Positions 54,201 through 64,000 of a DNA stretch of 64,000 nt are shown one piece after another (the first letter of the stretch is position 1; every line of letters begins with the position of its first letter). The stretch covers positions 3,596 to 67,595 of the forward strand of contig SMOI01000160.1 in assembly GCA_008000375.1 (NCBI GenBank). The letters run 5' to 3'. Made by a program: the position numbers and the translations under genes. The notes under the pieces are model-generated. The model did no database searches. It was not told the origin of the DNA and worked only from the letters and a program-made list of their open reading frames with translations. The stretch comes from Poteriospumella lacustris. Its lineage: Eukaryota > Sar > Chrysophyceae > Chromulinales > Dinobryaceae.

Positions 54201-55396
54201 CGGTTCTCGATCAGCAACGCTTCCAAGAGTATATGCAAGAGCATTTGGTGGTCACATCGGTGCCCTTGTTATCGTCGGCGTCGGCGACGTCGTCGTTCAA
54301 TATTCCCTACCGACCGTTGGTCACGAATGTGCAAGGGGAATATCGTCCACCCATCTCTTGTCACATTCAACCACGTTTGGCCTTGTCGCTACCGTTTGTA
54401 CAAGAGAAACGGGATCGCAGTATCAATTTCAACGAAGTGCGGTATGCAACGATGTTATTGCAACGTGTCTATCGTGGGTTTGCGGGTCGCTTGCGATTTA
54501 AACGCATCGCTGCGAAGAAACGTGAAATCATGCGTCGTTGGTGGTTGGCGAATAAAGTTCTGGATCGATGGAAGCGATTGCGTCACCGACATGAAATGGG
54601 CGCGATTCGTTTGCAAGCGATGGTCAAGGGATGGATGTGGCGTCGTCGCTTGCGTCATATGCATACGGCGGCCTTGCTGTGTCAATGTGCCTTTCGCATC
54701 TTCCGTGCGAAAAGTCAAGTCTATGAAGAACGTATGCGCTTGGAAGGTGGACCACAAATACACGAGATGTTACGTGGCGGTAAACTGTTGGAATTGCAAG
54801 GTCGACGGTTCATGTTGAAAATCTTTCGTTGTGGATTCAATTATCGCTTGGAAGGCTTCGACATGATTCGTGGATTTACGTATCATGGACATGTCCACAA
54901 ACCCGAGTTACTCGTGCAATTGCAACAGTACAATGAAGATGTCATCGCTCAATTTCGTGGGGATCGGACCAGTTTAGCCTCAAAACAAGCACAAATCAAT
55001 CTCTGGCAACATGACAAAGTTGTACGATACATAGTGGACCATCTACAGCTTGTCCATCGCATTTACGGCGGTACGAATGCCATGGGAGGGTCCTTGGAAG
55101 ATAACAACAATGATTTATACCTCGTCGTGGCCTATGAACCACAGCAACAGTTGCATACGAAGCTACAGGCCCCTCGTCTGCCGGATTTACTGCAACACCC
55201 CGTGGTGGAGTTGCTTAAATTCAAACCATCGCCGTTCACGTCCTTTAAGGAGTTACGGCAACAAGAACAACAACGACAACAACGACAACAACGCCAACGA
55301 CAACAGCAGCAACATAAGCAGCCAGGTGGAACAGTTGCAGCAGTTAAGTCGCCTCAGAAGTCGTTGTCCCTTCCCCAGGCGACGTTGAAGAACTGA
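51249..55396 (+). CDS. large IQ-motif (calmodulin-binding) protein
   Basis: Two exons (51249-51416, 51479-55396; intron of 62 nt) give 1361 residues. The spliced start yields VIQRCWRGYRARKH, an IQ motif; the unspliced frame from 51314 gives a nonsense N-terminus, so I prefer splicing. More IQ-like helices follow at the N-terminus (VVKLQSAYRRRAARR, RIQSSIRKFMGRCRVLRRK) and again near 1040-1110 (MLLQRVYRGFAGRLRFKR, IRLQAMVKGWMWRRRLR). Between them lie Ala/Ser-rich linkers, a helical domain around DAIQTFLHKRVWHQFSVYE, and a block with FSIDYTMLQAGPIVFVFGQIDDF. An acidic run (about 925-965) precedes the second IQ cluster. A small domain after it (LLELQGRRFMLKIFRCGFNY) is unassigned, and the C-terminus is Gln-rich. 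A cytoskeletal or flagellar scaffold is a guess. Confidence 0.7.
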
Positions 55397-55647
55397 ACAG
55401 ATGTACAGAAAATACTTGTCCTGTTATTGTAGTGTTTGTTTTCCTTTCTCTTCTCGCTTCTACTGTAAATAGATTAGGAAATGGGAATGTACACACCAAC
55501 AGGAGGCAGAGTTTCTGGTTATACATGAAGATTACAGTGCCCCGTACAACATCAACGAATGTACAAACCAAACATACTGCGGTAGCTCTGCTCTCTGCTC
55601 ACGAGAACAATGGTGTACCTCGTATACTGCTGCTGCTCCAGCTGCTC

Positions 55648-56685
55648 TTAAAAGATACCATCTTCTTCATCGTCGTTGAAGGTAGTGTCGTCACCTGCGG
55701 GTCTTTCTACCGTGTAGTTGTCGAGGCCATCGTTGACTTGGCCCGCTAAGTTCGCGTGACTTCTCCTCCGAGTGGGGGAGGCGCCATTGGCCAGCAGACC
55801 AGACGTACTTTCATCCATGTCTTCTTCGTCAAAGTCTCCTCGCAGTCCATAATCTTCATCTACACCGTCGTTGCTCTTGGTCAACGGGATGCTGGTTCCA
55901 GCGGAGGCCAAAATGTCACCGGTCGTGTCACCATCAAGCTCTTCATCCTTGATTGCATTCTTCCCAATCAATTGCAACATAACTGCCAGCCAAAGAAGAA
56001 AAGGACACAAATAGGCGATGGCCGAATATATCGAGAAGGGCACGAAAGATGCGAGGCCACTGATCAACGTCAAACATACACAATCCCACAACAGCAATCC
56101 CATATCACCATGCCAGCGTCGAATACGTCGATTGGTCGAGTACGTCGCATGATATTGTAGTTTTTCTTGACCCACCATGGCCTGGAAAACTATTGCCAAG
56201 ATTAACGTAGTCGCTGAGATCGAATGAAAGGAGCCGGGAAGAATCGTTTTGTGCAATTCCATCTTCTCCGCTAAGATGAACAAGAATCCCATCAACATGA
56301 GCCCCAACCCCAACATCTGCATTGTCTGATGGATGGCTCGGACTTTAACTCGTTTAGTGTGCTGCATGATTGGACTCAAAGACTCCAAGAGAAAGTGGTT
56401 CTTATAGGCGACGATTCCTTCAGGAATGAAGAAGCAGCAGGCGAAGATCATACACAGAGGATGAAAAGAAAAGAGAGACATTGACCTCGTTGTGAGATAC
56501 AAAGCCATTACCAATGATACTGTGGTTACTCCACACACCGAATGAAAAACCCAATTCGTTTCCAAATGGGTAATGACCGGAACGTGAAGTTGAAGAAATT
56601 CGACAGCATTCCGTCGTGTCGCAGAAACAAACCGCAATTTCTCCACAATTTTGGCCTCCATACTTGGTGGAATGGGGAACCACAT
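55648..56685 (-). CDS. cytochrome b561 domain protein
   Basis: A single exon of 345 residues, ATG at 56685. Six hydrophobic helices span about 45-250. Four His stand at positions expected for the two b hemes of the b561 family: SFHPLCM (H75), RAIHQTMQ (H119), GSFHSISA (H154) and RRWHGDMG (H192). Such proteins move electrons across membranes from ascorbate and reduce monodehydroascorbate or ferric iron. The C-terminal 95 residues are acidic and disordered (EELDGDTTGD, FDEEDMDES, DDEEDGIF). There is no N-terminal DOMON domain, so it is the stand-alone type. It is divergent from the RRM protein, 488 bp between start codons. Confidence 0.88.
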   Translation of the reverse strand: MWFPIPPSMEAKIVEKLRFVSATRRNAVEFLQLHVPVITHLETNWVFHSVCGVTTVSLVMALYLTTRSMSLFSFHPLCMIFACCFFIPEGIVAYKNHFLLESLSPIMQHTKRVKVRAIHQTMQMLGLGLMLMGFLFILAEKMELHKTILPGSFHSISATTLILAIVFQAMVGQEKLQYHATYSTNRRIRRWHGDMGLLLWDCVCLTLISGLASFVPFSIYSAIAYLCPFLLWLAVMLQLIGKNAIKDEELDGDTTGDILASAGTSIPLTKSNDGVDEDYGLRGDFDEEDMDESTSGLLANGASPTRRRSHANLAGQVNDGLDNYTVERPAGDDTTFNDDEEDGIF

Positions 56686-57173
56686 AAATACTTCTTCGTT
56701 GGGATTTCTCTTGCTGTGTTGGTTTTGTAATTGCCTTCATCGATTGAAAAGATTTGATGCGAAGAAGTCACAGTTGTTCCCAACGACACCGCATCATCAT
56801 CGTGTATCAATCTGGACAGTTTGCGATAGTTTGCGTAGTTCTGCGATCACTTTTCAACGGCTCTCTTGTGGTCTTTGAATCTCTTCCAACGGCACTTCTC
56901 AAGGGGGATGTCGAGGAAGTGAAGGGCCGGACCCATTTCTCAACTCTCAACGGACAAACTTCGCCTCCTCCCACATCTGCACTCCGTTTGAGTGTGCCTT
57001 TTGAGAGGGTGCCCAACGCATCTCCTCCCCACACCTTCAGAATCTCTGGAAATTCACCACTGAAAGGCCCAGTAGAACAGCCTATCGAACAGCTTGTCAC
57101 TTGCTTCTGTTCTGTTCGTTTTACAATTCATATCGACAACAAAGTCTAGCCAACGTACCATTTTAGATTGGGA
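56686..57173. promoter_or_regulatory. divergent intergenic region b561 / RRM protein
   Basis: The 488 bp have no recognisable gene; the open frame at 56754-57149 is not supported by motifs. It presumably has both promoters. Confidence 0.35.
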
Positions 57174-58709
57174 ATGTCTAGTCCGGATTCATCTACTTGT
57201 GTTATGAACTATTCCGAATTAATGGGATCTGATCAACAAAGCTTTGACGACTTCGACGGCGCAGCAGCCGGTCAATCGAACAGACCCTGCTCTTACTGCC
57301 TGTTCGTGGGCGATATTTCTCTCTTCTGTTCTGAAGATGACCTTGTTCGAGCCTTTTCTGTCTTTGGTGAGATCGCTGATGTCCGCATCAAGAGAAACAA
57401 AGTCACCAAACGGAACTTGTCATACGGATTCGTTGAGTACCACAACTTCAAAAGCGCCGAGGCAGCTGTGCGTGAAATGAACGGAAAAGTTCTTTGTGGT
57501 CGTGCTTTAAAGTAAGTTGACGGACGTCTTTTGTGGATTGAAGAGTATTTGATCATTCAACGTACGTTCTTTAGGGTCTCGTGGTCTGAACCGAAGGAAA
57601 CCGCCGAGGATGATGCACCGAAGAAGACCGACTTGGGTCAAGAGAATCCCAAGTCTGTTTCTGTCTACATCGCCTTCAATTCGATTGTGCCTAATCTGAT
57701 GATCAACGACGAGTCCCTGCGAGTGGTTTTCGCCCGATTTGGCGGTCTTGAGGATGTGTCCATCAAGCAATCGGTGTTGGATCGCCAAACTCAATGCCAA
57801 CGCGGTTACGCCTTCGTTTGCTTTGAGCCTAATGATGAAGGAATGAGAGCCGCATTGAATGCAGCCTCAGCTTTGGCTGATTGCCACATTGACGGCGTGC
57901 ATTACCGTTGCGAGCTCAGCAACACTCTGCGAAATAAGCTGTCACCATCCGCGTCTATGCATGGAAGCCCTCATACTTCTGCTCAAACACCATTCGCCGC
58001 TGCTCCTATGAATAACGTCTTCGTTCCTCCTCCGATGGTTCCCATGAATCAAATGATTCCTCCGCCTCAGTTCGTGCCAATTGCCCGTGCTCCTGTCCCT
58101 ATGTCCATGCAAGTTCCTATGCAAAACATGCACATGATGGGGGTGTCAATGCATTCTCCTCCTCATCCTGGTGTTCAGCAGGGAATGAATTGGTCTGGTC
58201 AGCAGGTTATGCCGCAAATGATGGGCCATATGGGTCAATATCATTTGGCCCAGCCACAAATGGTTGCCCCTCAGAACATGGGCCATCAAGTTCCGATGTA
58301 TCCTCAAGGTCCCAGTCATTGGCAGGCGCAATTTCGCAGGGAATCACCTTCTGGGTCGCCAGGATTCCCTGGTCATCCTTCACTGAGCTCTCATAGCAGT
58401 GATACGATGTCGTCGGGTGGAATGATGAGGAATCAACTTCCTTCTCCCTTCGCTCCCAATCAACCAATGGTTGCCATGAACCCGTCGCAGCAAATGCAAG
58501 CCCATGGACAAGCACCACCGACTTATGGCTACCGTGTTCAACCATCTCAAGTTCCTGTCTATGCGCCGCCTCAGCAGCAGATGATGCCTCAAGGTCAACC
58601 AATGCCTGTCCAGATGCATGTTTTCTCCGCACCGCCCATGCAATCCATGCATCAAGGGCAACCAATGCCCCAGCAGACACACTACGGAGGCAACTACATG
58701 TCTCACTAA
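57174..58709 (+). CDS. RNA-binding protein with two RRMs and a Pro/Met/Gln-rich tail
   Basis: Two exons (57174-57511, 57575-58709; intron of 63 nt) give 490 residues. RRM1 (about 41-118) has RNP2 LFVGDI and RNP1 LSYGFVEY, ending GRALKVSWSEP across the splice junction. RRM2 (about 140-230) has the looser RNP2 VYIAFN and RNP1 RGYAFVCF. After LRNKLSPSAS the remaining 240 residues are low-complexity Pro, Met, Gln and His, prion-like, as in TIA1/Nam8-style granule or splicing proteins. The first ATG is used; a TTG 6 bp upstream is ignored. It is likely a nuclear-cytoplasmic mRNA regulator; the targets are unknown. Confidence 0.9.
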
Positions 58710-61700
58710 CAACACACGATTCGTGGATATCATTAAATTGAAGAGTCTATTTCCCGCCACCGCTACCTGTGGAAATACTCTCACCTCAATTCGAAGAAAC
58801 AAATCACTACAAATCCCAGAAAAATATATCGAAGAACCGAAAGAAACGCTTCGCCATCGTTGACCTGTCCACTGTCAGTCACCCGCCCCCCTCCTATCAT
58901 TATCAAGAACTCAATGATTTCAGGAGAAATCCCTCCCTTCTCACCCTTTCGGATGCATCACGCCTCTCTCACACAGCAAACTCACAGCAACATCTCAACA
59001 AGAGTCGTGGAAAGTACTCAAATCCACCCAAACAGCCCCTGCCCTTTATTTTGTTCTGAATTATTGACTATCTTGAAACTCGCTCGTGGTTTCTTTCATC
59101 CTCTGAACGACTGCGCATCTCCGCAGTTCTTTGCCCTGTTCCTCAGCCCATGCTCCCTCCGCAGAAATAGCAGTTGAAGAAGCAAAATGTTCCCCCAACG
59201 GAAGAAGCCGCAAAGCTTTGTTCTCTATCTTCTCGATTTATCTCCCACGATTCTGCCCTAGATTCATTGTTCTGCATGTGACTGTCTTTGTGTAAGGTGT
59301 TCCTCGAGACACCTCTGATGACACATGCACACCTTGGACATCGCTTTCTCTCACGTGTATTCCGCTGCACTGCTCCTTCTCCTTCTCCTACTGCTGCGCT
59401 TGCTCTTTTACTGCTCCTCACCCTTCCCTCTCATGTCGTTCTTCTGCCTTCCTGTGTGTTTCGGTTGTTTGACACGGGTAGCGTCGTGTCCTCGCGATCA
59501 AAACAAAACAATTTTATACATTATTCGTGTGTATGTGCGTGCTGTATGCGTTTCTGCCTTCTGTTTCGTGTTCTTTTGACTTCCTTCTTCAAAGCCCACT
59601 CCCTGTACTTTGGTTTCTTAGCTTAGTTAACAAACCCCCCTCCCGTGGGCGCGTCTCCCATGTTCATTTTTGGATCATCATATTGCTTCGTTTCCATTCA
59701 TATGTGTTTGTATACTTTCTGCTGCGTTGTTGGCACTGCTGCTTTTCTCCCTTCTGAACACGTTATTGTGGATTGGTTGTATGTAGTTCTCAACATCGTC
59801 GTCGTCGTCGACGTCGGCTTCTTTCCTCAGCAAGCTCTCGCGCCCCATTGTTGTCCAAAAACGATTCATTGATACCACCCTCATCGGCCAACACTTCGTT
59901 TGTGACAATATTTGTGGAGAGTGAGAGAGCTCTTATCGTTGACATGTTACCTTCAAATATATTTATCGCCTCGTTGATTCGGATGAAAGTTGTTGGTAAT
60001 GGCCCCCTCGCCCTTCCAGCAGCGAGGTACTGGGCTGTTACGTCACCCAGAAAGAACGAGATGAAAAAGAAAAATGACAAAAAAAATAACAAGACCAAGC
60101 GAACGTTGATCAGTTGTCCTACTTGCTTCTTCATTGCCCTTGCGCTTATCGCAGCGAATATCATTCTTTGATGTCGACTCCTGGCATCGCACAGCACGTC
60201 GATTTGGAAGAACCTCTCTCTCTCTCTCTCTCTCCGACATCGCCCCAATGTGCTATGTATTGCTGTTCACGAATTATGCTTGGTGATGTGGTTTACTTGA
60301 AGAATTACGCAACAATCTTAGTCCATTCTCGTCCCCGTCTCAGAGTCCCTCCTTCGTTATCGCCAGGATTTCGCGCTGACTCGTGTCGGCTTCCTTCTCA
60401 CTTTCTCCCTACTACTCAGTTTGTCGTGACTGTGTTTGCTGTCTGCTACCCACTCCCGCTACTATACTTGTATGTCGTGTTTTGCTCGTGATGTTGCGGA
60501 GAGTCACTTCTGCCCGCTCACAATCATTAAACTACGTCACGAAGAAACTCATTATCTCCTTCTTCACTGTCTCCGTCAACACCTGCGTCGTTGACACCAT
60601 CGATATTCAAAACGCTCTACGCCTATACCTTAAGAAAATACCAAGAAAAACACTCTCTACGCTCTTTCTCTCTTTCTCCTTCTCTCTCTCTTTCTCTCTG
60701 CTAAAATCAAACGCCAAATTATTTAACTTCTGTTTACCCCCACTCTCCCACGATCGTTGTATTTGTTTCTCGTCTTATTCGCTTCTCCTGCTTGAGTTTT
60801 TTCGTTAATGTGCCGTTGCCGCGCATTTCCACAGCATCGTTTCTCGTTTGTTTTTCGTTTGTTTCATAATAGCCCCCCCCAACGCGTTGTTCCTGTTCTG
60901 CTGTTCCTGTTCGTGTTCCTCCTCCTGTTGACACACACAAATTCGTTGTGAAAAGTTCTCAAGTTCCATCGTCATTCAAGGGCAATTTTGTCACGTGCTT
61001 GGATACTTTACCGGCCGCCGCCCCCCTCCTACCCACACCCGTTATGTCGCCTCGGCAGTTCCAGCCTGAGTATCTTTCGTTGAATTTGAATAGTTTGCCC
61101 TCTTGGTTTGTTCCTCCTGTATCGCCATGTACCCTTTGCGATGCACCAGTCAAACACCAAGAAGTATCATCATTGTGGCCGAATCGAGGTCTTGGCCAAG
61201 CGTCGTCCGTCATACGAAATACCGTAGCCGTCGAAAGAAGCTTTGTACGTACCAAGCGAGTGCCATCAGGTTGCCGCAAATTCAAACAGAAAGAAGCAAA
61301 CAAAAGAAGAAGAAAAAGAACCATAAAGACCGTACTCTGCTCTGCGCTTATTCAGTGTCTTTTTATCGTTGCATTTTTTTCGTTTTGCACACCCGTTCAT
61401 TCGCGTACATCGTCTGAGAAACCGCGCGTTCTATTCCATCGCAACTATAAGCCCCAACCAAACTGGTTCCTATCATATTGCAGTGCTACGTCGTTTATTG
61501 CTGCTCGTGTGCTTGTGTAGTTCCGTGATAGAGTAAGTATATGACCACACGTCACCATGCCTCACACATCGCGAGTCGATCGACGGTCCGACCATGCGCG
61601 GATCTAACAGTTTCTTTCTCTTCGTGTCATCATCATCGTCGTCCACATTTCTTCCTTTGCGTGCCACAGCCACCATCAGTGTCAGTGTCAGCCCCCCCCC

Positions 61701-62394
61701 CCCAACCCCCTGCTCAATTGCTTCCATTCCTCATCCACTTCGCGACTCGTACTCACCCTCGTGGACAGTCCAGGGTCAGCCCAGCACTTGCCTCGGCCTT
61801 GATATATATCACTCTTTGCCCCGCACCTCATTCTCATTCTTCTATTTCTCTGCTGCCTACTCTTATTTGCTATTCGGCAATTGTAGAATAGGAGTGCTAT
61901 CATTTTTGACATCTATGTTGTTGCTATTTTTACCACTGCACTCACGCCGTGGTGTGTCAGCGAGTGCGTGGGCTCGTCGTAGCCTTCCTCTCAACTGCTT
62001 TGATTTCGCCTCATGAAAAATTTCTTAAATCACAGCATTCGTTCAATGTTGGGTGGTGGTTGCGGGGGGACAACGAACGGAAGACCTTGATAAACACAGA
62101 GTGTGGGTCAAGCAAGACCAACTGTAGCCTACGAGATGACGACGACGGACTTCTCTTCGGTCTCTCGTCGGTTTGGTGGATCATCTCAATCGACAAGAAA
62201 TGCTGCTCTGTCTACATAGGCGCGAAGAACACTGGTAAATGCATAGATTATATTGACTGAAAACCGAGTCTTTGATTCAAGTGTGTTCAGTAATCCTCAT
62301 TTACTTTTGTTGTGTTCTTGTTGATCGACAGTCCACAAACAACGTCGTATATTGATCCTCGACTTTGAGCATTGAGTACGAAAGGCGAAGAAGA
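58710..62394. other. 3.7-kb gene-poor, C/T-rich tract
   Basis: The plus strand is markedly pyrimidine-rich for most of its length, with CT dinucleotide runs (60214-60234), TTCTCTCTCT words and a 12-base C run at 61692-61703. Open frames of up to 190 codons on either strand (for example 60948-61520 plus) lack recognisable domains and are explained by composition. A long 3' UTR, a non-coding RNA or decayed repeats may be present; I cannot support a gene. Confidence 0.4.
60214..60234. repeat. (CT)n dinucleotide repeat
   Basis: Roughly ten uninterrupted CT units read directly, within a pyrimidine-rich tract. Confidence 0.9.
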
Positions 62395-63449
62395 ATGAGG
62401 TGGCTCTTGTGCTTGCTTATTCTCCTTGTAACCCAGTCGGTGATGGTTTGCGGTATATCGATATCCGCTGCATCCTTGCCATCACCGGCTCGAACGACAG
62501 TGCCGAATGAGGCCGCTGTATTTCAGATCGACGAAGAGGAATCACAAGAGGAAGTCATGAACTGGCTTCGGCAGCAGCAGTTGGAAGTCAGTATTGCACA
62601 GGCAAACTTGATACAGAAGCTGCGGGATTTCCAAATACCTGTGGGTCTGCCGCCTGGTAGTCTCCGAAAACAGTCTGAGGCCAACACAGATGATCTTTCC
62701 CAACGTATCATCACCAGTCTTCCTGACAATCAAATCGAATGTCGAGTAACTCTTGATCGAGTGCCGTTTGGGCGTAAATGTGTCGCACCTTGTCAATGTA
62801 CCGGATCGCAGAAATGGGTTCAATTTGCAGTGCTCAACAAGCTACGTCGCAAGGATGCACAAGCCTGGGTAACTTGCCCAACGTGTCGCACTCCGTATCG
62901 ATACGATTTACTTCTTGCTCAGTCAGACTTTAAGTCTAGTCTGTTAAGCACTGCCCTTGATAACATAAGCGTCGTGCGTAGTTTGGTGGCGGGTGTCGTT
63001 GTACTCAGCGCACTGAAAATGGGTGTCCATCATTTACTGTTGCGATTTTTATTGTCGCGAAGCTTCTGGCAACAGGTAAGAGTCCTTGTTTCGATTGTTG
63101 TAGTCATTGATTGCCGTACTAATCATCTATCTGTTTCCATTTGCAACTGTAGTTCCCACAATGGTCCAAAGTTTCGCACTTACCGTTGGCGATGAAGATA
63201 TGGGTGGGAAAGCTGATCTTGGGGTACGCATGGCAGCGATATCAGCAATATGAAAAAGACTATGTGGTTGAACGTTTGGCAAATATTGAGACGGAATGGT
63301 TGGAACGGACACTTCCATCACCGAATCATCCGTCTGAGGCGTTGGGTGACGAAGAAGATGAAGACGACCTCGACGAAGCATACGGCGACTACGAAGACAA
63401 CGAAGATGACCCCGACTTTGCGGACAGCTCGGACGAAACTGATAACTAA
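62395..63449 (+). CDS. membrane protein with degenerate RING-CH (MARCH-like) domain
   Basis: Two exons (62395-63075, 63153-63449; intron of 77 nt) give 325 residues from the first ATG. A signal peptide (RWLLCLLILLVTQSVMVCG) is followed by a short helix-rich stretch and a region resembling RING-CH: ECRVTLD, then CVAPCQCTGSQKWVQFAVL, then VTCPTCRTPYRYD. In classical RING-CH (C4HC3) the domain opens with C-x2-C and has His-x2-Cys in the middle. Here the first pair is reduced to one Cys, the His position reads Gln and the next Cys is Val; only PCxCxGSxKWV and CPTC are kept. One or two membrane helices follow (about 205-235 and 248-262), then a very acidic C-terminus (EDEDDLDEAYGDYEDNEDD). It could be a pseudo-ligase or a ligase cofactor in the endomembrane system; this is inferred. 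Confidence 0.65.
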
Positions 63450-64000
63450 CGAGATGACACTGTCAGGATCTTTGGATTGCGCCCGCTTTGATGCGTCTTG
63501 TTAGTTATTTTAGACGATTCTTTCTCACGACGAGTGTGTCATCTATGTAAATCGTAAGTAACGTGTTTATGTACCTACCGAATTTTGCTGGTCGTACATG
63601 TTGCTCACTTTTGGAAATCATCGGGAAGTATGCACGGACTACATGGTACACTAATGGAATATCGCTCCGCGAAGTATTGTCAGTTTGTTCTCAATTGGTC
63701 TTGGAACCCAACTATACCTGGAAACGCTGACGCTGGTGCAGACTGTCGTTGTATATTCAACTGACGTCATAGTACCCTATACCTACCCTTGCTCACAACA
63801 ACGATGATTTCGTACAGTGTGCCGCACAGAAAACATGAAGAGGCGAATCATACGCAATTCAAAGGTCGTCCTTTGGATCAGTGAAGTGATGGTGTTACAG
63901 GTGTGTCACGCCTTCTATCGACCTGTCTCTTCGGACTCCAACCACTCTAACAAATGATGTTCATGAACATGCTTTATCGCAAATTATCCATCGAGAAACA
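63450..64000. other. terminal spacer, no gene recognised
   Basis: No frame with recognisable motifs to the window end. An exon of a gene continuing beyond 64000 cannot be excluded. Confidence 0.3.

Noticed and set aside
60948-61520. A 190-codon plus-strand open frame (and a 121-codon minus-strand one over it)
   Set aside because: No domain, no signal, compositional bias explains both, and no supporting splice context.
1-64000. CRISPR arrays, bacterial operons or prophage
   Set aside because: No regularly spaced repeats or bacterial gene organisation; all recognisable genes are eukaryotic with spliceosomal introns.

Overview
This is a nuclear DNA window from a eukaryote. Sixteen gene models with recognisable or partly recognisable products alternate on both strands, and most are split by very short GT-AG introns. 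I reconstructed 30 introns. Twenty-nine of them are 58-98 nt long, clustering near 65 nt, and several frame exons of only 48-72 nt that ordinary ORF calling misses. There is no sign of bacterial operons. The likeliest source is a stramenopile, and probably a photosynthetic heterokont. The reasons are PSxQP-repeat coding, PX/IQ scaffold proteins, and two enzyme N-termini that look like a signal peptide followed by an aromatic +1 residue (heterokont plastid type). This assignment is inference.

Layout. 1-9 kb: a PX/IQ/PDZ-like/PH-like scaffold (+) converging with a kinesin-13-like motor (-). 9-12 kb: a membrane-anchored SGNH/GDSL hydrolase-like protein. 12-16 kb: pyrimidine-rich spacer and a truncated Ty1/copia polymerase. 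16-21 kb: a TPM-RING membrane protein and a secreted protein with three Cys-pair repeats. 21-28 kb: an Hsp70-lid-TPR fusion, a lysine-methyltransferase-like protein and the oligosaccharyltransferase subunit STT3. 28-35 kb: an unknown nuclear-type protein, a long gene-poor tract, and an adenosine-deaminase-family enzyme with a signal peptide. 35-43 kb: an FN3 protein, a mitochondrial carrier and a TOM1/THH1-like membrane protein. 43-49 kb: an RNA ligase of the DRB0094 type with a plastid-like presequence, mitochondrial ferredoxin-NADP reductase, and FAD glycerol-3-phosphate dehydrogenase. 49-55 kb: a PSxQP-repeat gene and a large IQ-motif protein. 55-64 kb: a cytochrome b561, a two-RRM RNA-binding protein, a long gene-poor pyrimidine-rich tract, and a membrane protein with a degenerate RING-CH domain.

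Six gene pairs are arranged head to head with only about 405-585 bp between start codons (kinesin/SGNH, Hsp70-TPR/methyltransferase, STT3/unknown, carrier/TOM1-like, FDXR/GPDH, b561/RRM). The genes do not form a single pathway, but secretory-pathway and mitochondrial functions recur. The most unusual items are the Hsp70 that has an ATPase domain and lid but no beta substrate-binding domain and ends in a TPR, the apparently plastid-targeted RNA ligase, and a repeat gene whose intron is itself built from the coding repeat.
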